Of a stretch of DNA of 64,000 nucleotides, positions 43,698-55,079 are shown piece by piece. Numbering within the stretch: position 1 is the first letter of the stretch; each line of letters starts with the position of its first letter. The stretch comes from Aotearoamyces nothofagi. Taxonomy: Eukaryota > Ascomycota > Leotiomycetes > Leotiales > Tympanidaceae. The translations under genes were made by a program, and so were the position numbers. The notes beneath the pieces are model-generated. The model made no database searches. It was not told the origin of the DNA and saw nothing but the letters and a program-made list of their open reading frames with translations. Location of the stretch: contig JADDTR010000013.1 in NCBI GenBank assembly GCA_015345905.1, forward strand, positions 687,411 to 751,410, in the 5' to 3' direction.

Positions 43698-45665
43698 ATG
43701 GACATGTCACGCGCTTCGAAAGAGCAGGATATCGAGCAGCATGTTCTGCCGCAGAAACAGGAGCTGGACAAAGTGGATTCGCCGGTCGATGTCGAGGTCG
43801 GAAAGGTCGACAGCTTGAGCTTCGACGCGCTGGACGAGGCCGAGGTCTTTCTCCGCGACAACGGATACGACTGGACCGCCGCTGAAGCCCTTCTGCATGA
43901 TGGTCCTACCGTGAAGCGGCTCGTACGCAAGGTCGACCTGATGATCCTGCCGCTGCTCTGCGGAACATACACGCTGCAGTATATCGACAAGCAAGCCATG
44001 TCATACGGGGCTGTCTTTGATCTGTTCGCCTCAGCAAACATTACCTCTGATCAATATTCGTGGCTAGGCAGTATATTCTATTTCGGTAATCTCTCAAGCC
44101 TCCATGCCTACTAGATCTCTTTCTGATCACCATCCCAGGTTACCTCTTCTGGGAGTATCCAGCTAGCTATATCGCTCAGCGCTACAAGACCGGGAGACTC
44201 GTCTCACTAGCAGTGTAAGTTAGATACGCCTACCTATATAAGCTTATATCATCTGACAGTGGAAACAGGGTATGCTGGGGCTCGATATTGATGATTACTG
44301 CAGCCTGCTCAAGCTTTGCTGGCTTGGGAATCTGTAGATTCCTCCTAGGCTGTTTAGAAGGTAAATGGATATAGGCCTGCTTCCTTTTATGCGAGGACCA
44401 TCTAACATTCCTATTTATCAGCGCCTATTACGCCCTGCTTCATGCTCATCGTCGGAGCCTGGTACGATCGCCAAGACCAGCCATTCAGGGCTGGCTGCTT
44501 CTACTGCTGCAACGGTCTCGGCTCCATACTCGGGAGTCTCCTGAGTTACGGGATCGGCCACCTGGACGACTTCGCGGTCTGGAAGGCGATCTTCCTGATA
44601 TGCGGAGGCCTGACGATATGCTGGGGCTCTCTTCTCCTTTGGTTCCTCCCAAACGACGTCATGTCGGCGAAGCGATTCTCCCTGCAAGAGAAAGTAACCC
44701 TGCTCGCAATTGGGAGGAAAAACCAGACTGTAAGCCGCCCTGTCAAACGCGAGCGACTGGTCTGGTAGTAGTGTGCTGATCTTCTCCAAGGGAATCTACA
44801 ACCGATCTATCAAATGGTATCAGATCAAGGAAGCTCTCATGGATGCACAAGTCTGGATGTGCTTTCTCTTCGCTCTCCTCAACGAGCTCGTCAATGGCGG
44901 CGTGGCAAACGTATGGGCAACCATCACAGTCAAAGCTTAATACATGCTAATATCTCCGCCAGTTTGGAAAACTCATTATCAAAGGTCTGGTCACGGACCC
45001 GCTAAAAACTACTGCATTGGGCCTACCACAAGGCGCTTTCCAGATATTCTTCGTCCTGTCCGGCGGCTACGTCGCGTCGAGGTTCAAGCACGCCAGGTGT
45101 TATACTATGGCCATTTATCTAATCCCTACCATCATCGGATCCGCGCTCCTCTACAAGCTCCCCCGCACAAACACCGTCGGCTTGCTCTTCGGCTACTACA
45201 TTGTGAGAAACCCAGCGACCCCAGACAAGTCGCGCCGAGCTAACGAGATCAGGTCGGAAGCTTCGTCGCGTCGTTGGTCATCGTCTTGCAGATGCCCGTC
45301 TGCAACCTCGGCGGCTACACGAAGCGCGTTACCGGGACCGCATTCGTGTTCCTAGGCTACTGCTTGGGCAACATCATCGGTCCCCACGCATTCCTCTCCT
45401 CTGAAGCGCCCGTCTATGAGACGGGCTGCAAGATGATCCTAGGGTGCGCGCTTTGCCAATTCGCACTGGCGCTCTACTTGAGATTCCACCTGAACCGGCG
45501 CAATATCGCTCGCGATCGAGCCGCTGCTGACATCGGAGCGGAGGCCGGTGAAGATGAAGCTATGTTGGATAAAACCGACTTTGAGGTCTGTGCTGTCTCT
45601 GTGGTAGATGTATACTGGTTGCTGACATCGCGCTGCAGGATCGACGCTTCAGGTATCAACTATAG
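43698..45665 (+). CDS. Dal5-type (allantoate/anion) MFS transporter
   Basis: 527 aa in eight exons: 43698-44085, 44139-44214, 44269-44360, 44422-44729, 44791-44910, 44963-45202, 45253-45585, 45639-45665; the seven introns are 50-61 bp and every phase closes cleanly. Family marks: VRKVDLMILPLLCGTYTLQYIDKQAMSYGAVF in helix 1, GSIFYFGYLFWEYPASYIAQRYKTGR, RFLLGCLEAPITPCFMLIVGAWYDRQDQPFRAG, FALLNELVNGGVANFGKLIIKG, NLGGYTKRVTGTAFVFLGYCLGNIIGPH, and a last exon giving EDRRFRYQL, the usual C-terminal end of the group. It is a plasma-membrane proton symporter for organic anions such as allantoate, vitamins or nicotinate-like acids; substrate not decidable. All helices are present and the gene looks intact. 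Confidence 0.92.
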
Positions 45666-46386
45666 GGGCCTTGTATGTAGGTGTACGATCCAACCACATG
45701 CCGGCGACACTCTACTCCTTTTTTCCATGTTCTGAAAGGGGGGTTTGCGATGCTAGAACTAGATATGACAGGACCTTCTTCAACCGAGCAAGTTGACGCC
45801 GGTCTCACGGCGAACTCTTGTCGCATTTGCTGTGTCGAGTAGTAGTAGTGTAGAGTGCAAGTGACTGGTCCAGTAGCTCGAGCGAATGGACATATCTGCA
45901 TAGCTCCTGCGATAACGTATTTTTGTCACGCGCCGTATATGTTGAAGTGATTTCCGAGAAAGAAAGCAGCCCCGTTTGTGAAGCCCCCTTTGTGAAGCAG
46001 ATGCAGAGCCACTCCGCCATGTGACAGTGTGCTCTACGGTGCCGTTTATCCCCGACACAGGAAGCCGATGGACGGGAAGATTTGACTCCCGCGGCTGCTG
46101 CTTCACAGTTGCGTGTCGTAGTCGTAGCCGTCCCTGGGCGGATGGGGGGGTCTTGAGAAACAGCGACCTCTGGCGTAGATGCCCCATGCCACGACTGAGG
46201 AAGCGTGGATTAATTCGCAGCATACATGCGTGCGTGCGTGCGTCGCGGGCCAAGTCACCAACAGCTGCAGATCTTCCCACCCGTGCGAGCCCCGTCTCCA
46301 GCCCCCGAGTCCCAGGCTGCGGCGGAGTCTCCGGCGGGGGATATGTCGTCGTATTGCCTCGCGCGCGGCTGGCCCCCCCTACCTAC
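45666..46386. other. Convergent intergenic region
   Basis: 721 bp between the Dal5-type carrier and the BAHD-like acyltransferase, both ending here. A GCGT microsatellite lies near 46225-46245. No gene seen. Confidence 0.55.
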
Positions 46387-47925
46387 CTACATGGCCGCGA
46401 GGTCCGCCTCGACGGCCGCCCACGTGCCGGCCCTCAGGGTGCCGGAGAGCCAGTAGTTCCCCGCCGCGTCCTGGCCGAAGATCGGGCACGAGTAGCGGGT
46501 GGAGAAGCCGGTCAGGAAGCCGGAGGCGTGCAGGTACGACGGGCGGCCGAGCGGGTTCGCGCGCGTCGCGGGGGGCGCGCCCTGCGCCTGCTGCGCCTGC
46601 GCCGCGGCCGAGAAGTCGAGCGAGTAGAAGCGCGCCTTGGTCCAGCTGCTGAAGGTGACGAGCTGCGCTGTGGAGTCGCCGAAGATGCAGGGCCAGCCGG
46701 TTGCGGCGGTGGCCTTGCGGTGCAGGGCCGCGAAGGCCTCGACCTGGCCCCGCGTGCCCTGCTCTTGGATCGAGCGCCGGACCGCCGAGGCGGTGAAGCT
46801 GAGGGGCTTGAGGAAGACGTCGCGGACGGGGAGGATGGCGTAGACGCCGAAGACGGCGTTGGAGACGTAGGATGTGCTGCGCGGGAGGAGGTCGCTGCTG
46901 AGCGTGCTGCGGAGGTTGAAGGCGTTCATGATGACCGCGGTTCTTCTGGATGTTGGGCCGAGGTGCCTGAGCGCGAATCGGGAGGCCCAGGCGCAGATGA
47001 CATCGCCGTCGCTCAGGAAGGGTTTCGGATCGGCTGGGTTTTCCGAGGAGAGGTCCTTGATGGCGGACTGCTTCATTGCTTGAAGGTAAGAAGAAGGCAG
47101 ACATATAACGCGGACATCCTCTTTACGCCACCACAGCAGCTCGAAGACATAGCGGATGGTGAAGAGGAGCAGGTGAAGCCCTGCGATCTGATAATTGGCA
47201 AGTACAGACCTCTCCGTCGGCCTGGAGCCAAGAGGAATCAACGGGTCCTCTTGAAAGCCGTGGAAGGGAAGAACTTCATCTTCTCTGCCGTCCAGGACAA
47301 GGAGCCAGGCGTTGAAGAGAGCCGCTGTCCCCATGGCATCGAGGAGGGTGTGAGCCCAGGTCAGCGTCAGCAGGGTCGCGTCTTCAAACGAGACAACGTG
47401 GACAGAGAGCTGGGGCTCGTCCGAGAAGAGGTAATCCTCAGTCTTCTTCGGCGCGCCTGGTCTGCGCGCCAGAGACGAAAATTCCTCTGGGCCGGGATGG
47501 ATCGAGGGACGCTCAGTAGCCCTTGGCAAGCGGCAGGCGAGAGGGTGCTCTGCGATACCCATCTCGAATTTGACGTGCGAGAAGCTGAAGCCCGGCCTCT
47601 CCTCATCATACCGTTCCGGGACGTGGTATTCCAGCTTGCCCGCGTCCTGGTGGTCGGGTCAGTGATTTTCTGCGCTCTGGGGGTGGGAGAGCACAGCTAC
47701 ATTCTCGCGCAATCGCGCCCCTAGCTTCCTCCAGTCCCCCAGCTCCAGCAGCCTCCCCAGGGCCTCGCGGAGCTTCTCGTGGTCCAGGACATCGTCGAAT
47801 CGCAGCGTGAGGTCGAGCACGACCGCGCGGTTGATGGAGCTGTCGTCAAAGTGGTGCAGTGGGATGACGGTATCCGAAGAGATTTTCGCCGGCCGCGCAC
47901 GTTTTTGGCCGAATAGCTTCATCAT
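46387..47925 (-). CDS. BAHD-like acyltransferase (HxxxD transferase family)
   Basis: 494 aa, minus strand, exons 47925-47701 and 47646-46387 with a 54-bp intron that carries an ACTGAC branch point. The conserved HTLLDAMG (H174, D178) is the catalytic HxxxD of BAHD/trichothecene-acetyltransferase-type enzymes that move an acyl group from acyl-CoA to an alcohol or amine. Upstream VIPLHHFDD and RAVVLDLTLRFDDVLDHEKLREALGRLLEL match the fungal family start. The second half has FNLRSTLSSDLLPRSTSYVSNAVFG, the counterpart of the NxxR block, while the DFGWG motif of plant enzymes is not evident, as often in fungi. High-GC third codon positions keep the opposite strand open for 567 codons, which I take as a shadow. 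Acceptor substrate unknown; it may act on a secondary metabolite with neighbouring genes. Confidence 0.86.
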
Positions 47926-48600
47926 CCTTACCAGACAGGTGTCATGGGAGAGCGATGTCTGTAGAAGCAGAAGAGGTCTAGAGAAGTGGCGATGCGGTCG
48001 GGATAGAGTTCCAGCCTCTTGGTTAAGTTCAGTGTGACAACGAGAATTGTATTTTCGCGCGAGACATGGCTGGCAAACGCGATGCGTGCGACTTTGTAGC
48101 GGTGTCGCTGCTTACGGAATCTTAAGAATGACTGCGACTGCTGTGCTTACTGTGCTTACTGTGCATGCTGTGCTGGCAGCCAAGGATCACTTCCTAGAAT
48201 CGGCATATCTTTCTTGCCATTTAAAATGTGGTGGTTTGGTCCTTGGCGTTTCGCGATCTGGGATGTATGCGCCGACGACTCTACGGCGAGAGAAAGTCGC
48301 GATACCCGATACAATGATGATATCTTAGACGACGTCGGCATAGTTTTATTAGGGTGCAAATGCTCTCTAGGAACTCTAACTTGATCTTCCCAATTTACAA
48401 TTATGCAGAGGGGAATAGAGCCGGTCGCAATAGGCCAATGTTCTCCCAAGGCCAGCCACGGTTGACAGCGTGTTTTTTCGCAAGAAAAGACTGAATGAGG
48501 ATATCTCATGAAACACGATTATTTAGGATAGCAGATGGATTTAATGGCCTAATACTGTGTATCCCGCATAGCACCAAAGCCGTCCAGAAGTACTTCTTGA
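47926..48600. other. Intergenic region between BAHD-like and MDR genes
   Basis: 675 bp, same-strand flanking genes; probably the BAHD promoter and the MDR 3' end. A short TGCTTACTGTGCT repeat lies near 48140-48175. No gene seen. Confidence 0.5.
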
Positions 48601-49689
48601 TCAAATCTCAAGCACAAGCTTCGTGCCACTAACTCCCTTTCTCAACTCATCCAGCCCCTTCTGGATCCCGTTCAAGCCGCCCTCAAGGAGTTTAATCTTG
48701 GGACTCGGCACAAACTCGCCGCTGGCCAGCTTCTCCTTCAGCCAGACCCCAAAGACAAAGTGGTAAAACTCTAGCCTATCCTTCACATCTGGCGGTGGTG
48801 CGATGAACTTTGCATCCACGCCCTCTACCTTTGGCGCATCGGCAGGCATAGGAAGTGCTTCCGCCAACCTCGCCGTGCCGTCACCCTTGAGCTCCTTCAA
48901 GATTTCCAAAGACGGCTTCAGCTGGCCGACAGCGTCAAAGCCTACGTCGAATGTCAGGCCTTCCTCTTTCGCTGTCTTGATAATGCTCTCCACCACTCCT
49001 TCGCTCTTATAATCCCAGACTTTGCTTGCCCCGAGGCTCTTCAGATACTCGTGGTGCTTCGAACTGGCTGTAGCATAGACAGTGAACCCGAACGATTTCG
49101 CTACCTGTATGGCAGCGCTGCCAATACTACTCGCGCCGCCCCAGACCAACAAACCTTTCTTGTCTGCAGGTGTATAAGCCGTATCACGTGGCAGGCCGAC
49201 AGTATACCATCCTGACCAAGCCGTCTGAATGGCCATAGGCAGGATAGCCGCCTCATTGAAGCTCAAGCTATCCGGCAGGGTCACAATATTCTCGACAGGT
49301 ACAAGTACGTGCGTTTGGAAGGCACCATAGTCTGGAGCACCTTCGTAGAAGAAACATGGCGCGCCGGCTGCGACACGAGTGCCTGTCTTAAGAGTATCAG
49401 GCGGGATGGAGGAGCCGATGGAAACAACGGTGCCTGCAACATCAAAGCCGAGAACGGCGGGAAAATGTGTAATAGAAGGTAGGCCGTAGGCTCTTTGATA
49501 CCAGTCGATTATATTCAGTGCCACGGACTTCACCTCAATGAGGACCTCGCCAGGGCCTGGGGTTGGGGTTGGGCGGTAGACTACTTCGAGTGGTGCCCCG
49601 ACCGAGGGCAGGATAGCAGCTTGATGTTGGCCCGCTGGAGCGGAGCTACCTGTGACCTCGTCTTTGATCTTGGTGACGATGGAGGCCAT
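48601..49689 (-). CDS. Medium-chain reductase (zinc-independent, enoyl-reductase-like)
   Basis: Single exon, 362 aa. GroES-like N-terminal half: PTPTPGPGEVLIEVKSVALNIIDWYQRAYG and FPAVLGFDVAGTVVSIGSSI. The Rossmann half has VWGGASSIGSAAIQVAKSFGFTVYATAS (about 182-209) in place of the GxGxxG loop, then FDVGFDAVGQ. The zinc-binding Cys/His ligands of alcohol dehydrogenases are missing, so it belongs with quinone-oxidoreductase and trans-enoyl-reductase-like members (for example ToxD-like proteins). It probably uses NADPH to reduce an activated C=C or carbonyl. Same strand as the BAHD-like gene. Intact, normal length. Confidence 0.9.
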   Translation of the reverse strand: MASIVTKIKDEVTGSSAPAGQHQAAILPSVGAPLEVVYRPTPTPGPGEVLIEVKSVALNIIDWYQRAYGLPSITHFPAVLGFDVAGTVVSIGSSIPPDTLKTGTRVAAGAPCFFYEGAPDYGAFQTHVLVPVENIVTLPDSLSFNEAAILPMAIQTAWSGWYTVGLPRDTAYTPADKKGLLVWGGASSIGSAAIQVAKSFGFTVYATASSKHHEYLKSLGASKVWDYKSEGVVESIIKTAKEEGLTFDVGFDAVGQLKPSLEILKELKGDGTARLAEALPMPADAPKVEGVDAKFIAPPPDVKDRLEFYHFVFGVWLKEKLASGEFVPSPKIKLLEGGLNGIQKGLDELRKGVSGTKLVLEI

Positions 49690-52126
49690 GGTATTGGTTG
49701 GTCGTATGCTCGGAGAAGATATAGATGATGTGATTTGGGAAGAGGATGAAAGTACGGTTCAAAATAGATTAATAGAGCACAACGCACAAGCACTATTGGG
49801 TGATGTTTGAATACTGACAAGAAAACCAAGGGAGAGTAGGTGATTTATAGAAGAGAATGCATGATCCTTCTGGTCTATCTCCGCCCCGATTCCAACAGAC
49901 TTACAAAGCATTTGCAGCACCAACTCCGCATTGTCCTATAGCAGGTGTCAAATGTAAGACGTGTTCATAAGCCACCGGATGTCATACATCCCTTATAATA
50001 AGATAATGACATTGAGGGAATAGAGAGATGTTGAAATGTTGAAATGAACTGATAAAGTTCACTCGGCCATTCAGTGCCAACGCAATACGAGACGAGGTTA
50101 GCGCGGGGTGCACGGAATCGGACGAGCTATTCACCCGCATTGTATAGGAAAAGCGACACGTGACGAGGATCTCGGATTTTAGATGAAGTCCGTACGCTTT
50201 TGTGGCAATTTGGCACAAAGTTGTGGGCTGCGGTGTTTTTGTAGTTGATGCTGCTTGCTTGTATACTTAAGGCTTGAGTTTACAGGTTGGTAGGAATACC
50301 ACTTAGGGTGGCTCCCGCTACTACTGCCTCAGGCATTCCTTGACGGACTGACCGGTACTGGCCCTCAGATTTCAACAGCTTTTCTGATGGGAATTCAGGG
50401 TGGGAGAGGCAAGTAATACAGCTCTTGGGCAGGGATAGGATTCTAGTGGCTGGTATGGTTGATGAATGCCATTGGAATCAGTTCTGTTTTTCTTATTATA
50501 CAGTGCTTCCTTGCTTGTAATAAATGTAAGCAGATCCTATCCTTAAATATAAATACGGCCATCTAACAACAAGTCTTGCTCGACTCATCTTTGCAGACTG
50601 TACTCTGCTACCAGTATGCGATCCGTTTTCAAAAAATTATATAATGTAATATGCACAACACAGATCGCACGTCTTTCCTCTCCACACTTAGAAGATACCA
50701 GCCGAACAGGAACAGCCGATTTGGATTGGAGACATGGGGTAATGCCAATGCTGGTAGTATTAATTCAAGCTCTATCTTTGATGTTTGAAATGTCCCTTGT
50801 TGACTTCATTGTTACTGCTGGAGACTCCATAGACTATAGAGAAGTGGCCAATAAGATTGGTGTCATAGGAAGTATGAGATCCGAAGAAATGAAAGCGTGG
50901 TATATTCAACAGTATTTACAGTACAAAATGGCTTGAGAAAGCTAACAACAATAGGTAGTTTGTAGGCTCGCCTTGATCTTCAACTATCCATGGCGAAGTG
51001 TACACTAGTTCTACTGGCTTATCTGTTCCAACAGTATAATACCCAACCCGGTGATTATATCAAGCATTGTATCTTTTGTATTCTATAGCTTTCTACTACT
51101 GTATAAGGAAGTAGCCGTAGCATAAACTGCTTCAGCTGCGAGTCCTATAAGCGATCACGAGGCCAGGCCGTCAAACTCCACAGCAGCGACAGATGGAGAA
51201 GGTACGAGACAGAACCCCCAGGATGACGGCATCATCGTCCGAGATAGAGCTTCTTCACCTTTCTCCCACTGCAGACGTTAGCATTTCCCCGAGGTTTGTT
51301 CACGGGCCCGAGATCATTGGTCGCCAAGTCGCATCCGGGATGATCTTGGGGCATCCATGCGGATAGCGACGCGGACGTGTTGTCCGGGTGGAATCTCCAG
51401 GAATCAGGCAGATTGTCTGTCTTCGAATCTAGATCGGGCATGTTTCGCCGACGACGTCGACCGTGCACAGTATGGGGGCGGAAGGTGTTGATGCGGAGCG
51501 AGTTGGATATGGTGATAGAGGCGGTTGTAATGGCCATGAAGCAGCAGCCTCAGCATCTCGAATTCCCCCCGTCGCCGTCTCTCGGCCATCTCTCGGCCAT
51601 CTCTCGGCGCCTCTCCTAACGCATCTCCTTTTTCTCTCTCACCAAGTCTGTAAAGAGCCATAGAACGGCCGTTGTGCAAACCCCCGGTAACGTGATCCGT
51701 CATCACGTGGCTGCATAACTACCTCGGCTAACTCGGCGGTCCCCTTATCGGCTGTGGCCAATCACGATGCGGCAAAACGGGCACATCGTCGGCATCTTCG
51801 AACGCCGAAAATTCCCTTATCCAATCTCAATTTTCCCTTTCTGGTTAATCTTCACGTGTACTTTCAGAATGAACTAATAGGCGGGACGCGACGTGCTGTG
51901 TTCGCACCCCGCACTTGCTCTGCAGCCTCCCTTCCACCGTCCTTCCCATATAATCCCCAGACGCTGCTCAGTTTCCTCCCTCTCCTCCCTCTTCCTCTTC
52001 TTCTTCTCCCTGTCACTACCCTCCGTCTCTCATCACCAGCCCGGCGGTCTTCCGTGGAGCAGACCCTCATCCCTCGAGCTTTCTGGAGAGCAGTAAAAGC
52101 CGGCATCCTCGGGCTTCACTTCAAAG
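49690..52126. other. Gene-poor stretch, divergent spacing
   Basis: 2.4 kb between the MDR gene and the maltose-type carrier. One possible short gene at 50616-50936 is listed separately. The 51.9-52.1 kb part is strongly pyrimidine-rich (TCCCTCTTCCTCTTC type) and is the carrier's probable core promoter and leader. Confidence 0.5.
50616..50936 (+). CDS. Possible 106-aa protein, unknown
   Basis: ATG-to-TGA frame with a TATA-like AAATATAAATA about 75 bp upstream. The product has one hydrophobic stretch (MPMLVVLIQALSLMF) and a charged helical C-terminus. No family is recognised and codon use is more AT-rich than in neighbouring genes; it may be a chance frame. Confidence 0.28.
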   Translation: MRSVFKKLYNVICTTQIARLSSPHLEDTSRTGTADLDWRHGVMPMLVVLIQALSLMFEMSLVDFIVTAGDSIDYREVANKIGVIGSMRSEEMKAWYIQQYLQYKMA

Positions 52127-53824
52127 ATGCCAAAGATGCCCCGTAAGGATGTTGCCCCTACCGAGGAGGCCATCCGCTTCCCTGAGGAGGACTCGCTCGA
52201 GCAGACGGAATCGATGAAGAACCTCATCAAGAACGCCAGATACGCCACGGATAACGAGCACAATATGACCCTGGTTCAGGGTGTGAAGCTGTACCCGAAA
52301 GCCGTCGCCTGGAGCATTATCATCTCGACATGTATAGCGATGGAGGGATACGACATCTGTCTCATCAACAACTTCTATGCTTTTCCTCAGTTCAACAGAA
52401 AGTACGGCGAGCTGTTGGCAGACGGCTCATATCAGGTTCCCGCCCGCTGGCAATCCGGCCTCAGCAACGGTGCCAACGTTGGAGAGATTATCGGCCTGTT
52501 CCTCAATGGGTTCGTCTCGGAGCGCTTTGGATATCGCTATACCGTCATGGCCTGCCTCGTGCTGATCATCGCCTTCACCTCGATATTCTTCACCGCTCAA
52601 AATGTCGAGACGCTACTGGTTGCCGAGATCTTGTGCGGGATCCCATGGGGAGTGTTCCAAACACTCACCATCACCTACGCCTCTGAAGTCTGCCCCGTCG
52701 CATTGCGTGGCTATCTCACGACCTACGTCAATTTCTGTTGGGGTCTTGGCCAGTTGATAGGTATCGCCGTGATCAAGTCCATGCTGAATCGCGATGACCA
52801 GTGGTCTTACCGTATCCCCTATGCCCTGCAATGGATGTGGCCTGTTCCTCTCCTTATCGGGGTGTTCCTCGCTCCGGAATCTCCTTGGTGGCTTGTGAGG
52901 AAAGGAAGGGTCGCAGATGCCAAGCGTGCTCTTCTTCGGCTGACAAGCTTGAACAGAGACACGGATTTCGACGCTGATCAGACCATCTCCATGATGGTCC
53001 ACACAACCGCTTTAGAGGATAAGATTACAAAAGGAGCCAGCTACCTTGATTGCTTCAAGGGCACGGATAGACGCCGAACGGAGATCGTCTGTATGGTCTG
53101 GGCCATTCAGAACCTGAGTGGAAATTCATTCTCGAATTACTCTACCTATTTCCTAGAGCAAGCTGGCTTGAGTTCATCAGACTCTTACTCTTTTGCCTTG
53201 GGTCAATACGGCATTAACATGGTAGGAGTACTTGGAGCTTGGTTCCTCATGAGCCGCGGGATTGGTCGAAGATCGCTCTACCTGTACGGCTTATGTGGTC
53301 TCTGCGTTATGCTTTTCATCCTCGGTTTCCTCGGGCTTGTGCCAGAATCGCACAAGAAAGAGGCGTCTCTTGCTACCGGCAGCATCATGTTAGTCTGGGC
53401 CTTGTTCTATCAACTATCGGTCGGCACAGTCTGTTATTCATTGGTAGCAGAGCTCTCGACTCGAAGACTTCAGATCAAGACGGTCGTACTTGGACGGAAT
53501 CTTTACAATATCGTAGGCATCGTATGCAGCGTTCTCACGCCATATATGCTCAATCCGAGTGCATGGGGCTGGAGCAACTATGCCGGGTTCTTCTGGGGTG
53601 GTAGCTGCTTCCTCTGTGTTATCTACACCTACTTCCGAGTTCCTGAGCCGCAAGGTCGCTCTTTCGCCGAGCTGGACCTTCTGTTCGAGCGCAAAATCAG
53701 CGCAAGAAAATTTGCATCTACCAAAGTGGACGTGTTCGAGGAGGCCGTTGAAGGCAACGTGGCGAAGCTTTATGGAGAGAAGGTGGGGGTTACTAATTTT
53801 GACAAAGCCGTCGACTCATCTTAA
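52127..53824 (+). CDS. MFS alpha-glucoside (maltose-type) transporter
   Basis: Intronless, 565 aa. Twelve-helix sugar/H+ symporter of the MAL11/AGT1-like group: an N-terminal cytosolic arm with SMKNLIKNARYATDNEHNMT, then YPKAVAWSIIISTCIAMEGYDICLINNFYAFPQF in helix 1, PARWQSGLSNGANVGEIIGL in helix 2, RFGYRYTV loop, VCPVALRGYLTTYVNFCWGLGQLIG in helix 5, APESPWWLVRKGR before the central loop, AIQNLSGNSFSNYSTYFLEQAGL in helix 7 and FRVPEPQGRSFAELDLLFERKISARKF after helix 12. This group takes up maltose, trehalose or other alpha-glucosides; the precise sugar cannot be told. The gene looks complete, and its long pyrimidine-rich leader suggests strong regulated expression. Confidence 0.92.
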   Translation: MPKMPRKDVAPTEEAIRFPEEDSLEQTESMKNLIKNARYATDNEHNMTLVQGVKLYPKAVAWSIIISTCIAMEGYDICLINNFYAFPQFNRKYGELLADGSYQVPARWQSGLSNGANVGEIIGLFLNGFVSERFGYRYTVMACLVLIIAFTSIFFTAQNVETLLVAEILCGIPWGVFQTLTITYASEVCPVALRGYLTTYVNFCWGLGQLIGIAVIKSMLNRDDQWSYRIPYALQWMWPVPLLIGVFLAPESPWWLVRKGRVADAKRALLRLTSLNRDTDFDADQTISMMVHTTALEDKITKGASYLDCFKGTDRRRTEIVCMVWAIQNLSGNSFSNYSTYFLEQAGLSSSDSYSFALGQYGINMVGVLGAWFLMSRGIGRRSLYLYGLCGLCVMLFILGFLGLVPESHKKEASLATGSIMLVWALFYQLSVGTVCYSLVAELSTRRLQIKTVVLGRNLYNIVGIVCSVLTPYMLNPSAWGWSNYAGFFWGGSCFLCVIYTYFRVPEPQGRSFAELDLLFERKISARKFASTKVDVFEEAVEGNVAKLYGEKVGVTNFDKAVDSS

Positions 53825-55079
53825 GCTATCGGCGTGCCTTGGACATCTATCGGGGTATTAGGCGCGCAACGGCAAACACGTACGTCCCGTCTACAGTTGA
53901 AAATATCATTCACAGATGGCTGTTAATATGTCTTGGGAATATACTATTCCCCCAAAACGATGTCGCAAAGAACAGCACCGTAGACTTATGGGATTACTCA
54001 GGGGGAGATGGCGGTGGTGGATGATTGAGGAGCTCTACAGGCAGAGGTATCGCACCTCTGGGCTCTGACGAGAGTATAGTATGGGAGGGCAGAAAGCGAC
54101 GAGATACCAGTCGCTTTCCAGCCCTCGGTACATTGTATAGATAATGATGATGAATGAATGAAGCATTTGGAGGGCACTATCATAGAAGCATAGCGTGGTA
54201 GTTGGTGGACGTTGCAGTGCTGCAACTCTTACATAATTTGTATATTAATAACTTTTATATCTTCTAAATAAAATGAAATTTCAAATAAGCCATCCAGCTA
54301 TTGATGATTCCCATGCGACGATGCCTCATCGATATTCTCACAAGTATACATCAGCTCCAAATCAGCCATCAGCCATTACTAATCGCCCTCATCCCAACCG
54401 CGCAGCCACACGGGCGCCAAACGGCTCTGGCGGTCAAACGGCTCAAAAAGCCCATTACCACACCTGCCATCCCTCGCCCACAGCCCGCAGCCCGCAGGCC
54501 AAAAGAGGAAAAAAGCAAAAACCGCGCGGGGTCCCCGGGAAGGGGGGGGCAAGAAGCCAAGCCAAGCCAGGCCAAGCCAGGGCGTGTGCGCATTCAAAAC
54601 CCGTCCCCGGGCCGCGGAGCGGAGCGAATTACTCTTTCTGGAGACTGGAGACTGGAGACTGAGGATGGGGACTGGGGATGGGCTCGCCTCGGCATGGCAC
54701 GGTATGGTACGAACAGAGTCCAGCCTGTATATCGTGGTCGAGTCGACAGCAGCAACGCAGTGCATGGGGCCGGTGAGCCGGTCAGTCGGTCATAGGCAGC
54801 TCGGCAGTTTCATAAAAGGGAATATGAGAGATGTGATATGTACTTGTACATATATACCAGTAGTAAGTAACCTCATCTAATTCGTTATCTCTATGCAATC
54901 TATAAGTGCTAGTAAATCATGGCTCAATATGGCCTCTAATGCGGTAACGCCCCTTTCGTCGTCGTCGAAAAGCCATCGTCTGGCAAGGGTATATATATAT
55001 ATATATATAGTTTAAAAAACTCCCCACGCAAATTCATGCGATGCCCCAAGGAGAAGAGAGAGGGATGCAAACGATGCTT
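53825..55079. other. Convergent gene-poor stretch with simple repeats
   Basis: No gene seen. It contains a CCAAGCCAGG run (54555-54585), GACTGGAGACTGGAGACTGAG (about 54642-54665) and a TA dinucleotide tract at 54990-55009 close to the 3' end of the fusion gene. Confidence 0.55.
54990..55009. repeat. TA dinucleotide microsatellite
   Basis: About ten TA units 70 bp beyond the stop codon of the dynamin-GT2 gene. Confidence 0.9.

Noticed and set aside
46021-47724. A 567-codon plus-strand frame
   Set aside because: It lies opposite the BAHD-like acyltransferase exon, has a composition of Arg/Gly/Glu runs and no domain. High-GC third positions of the real gene keep it open.
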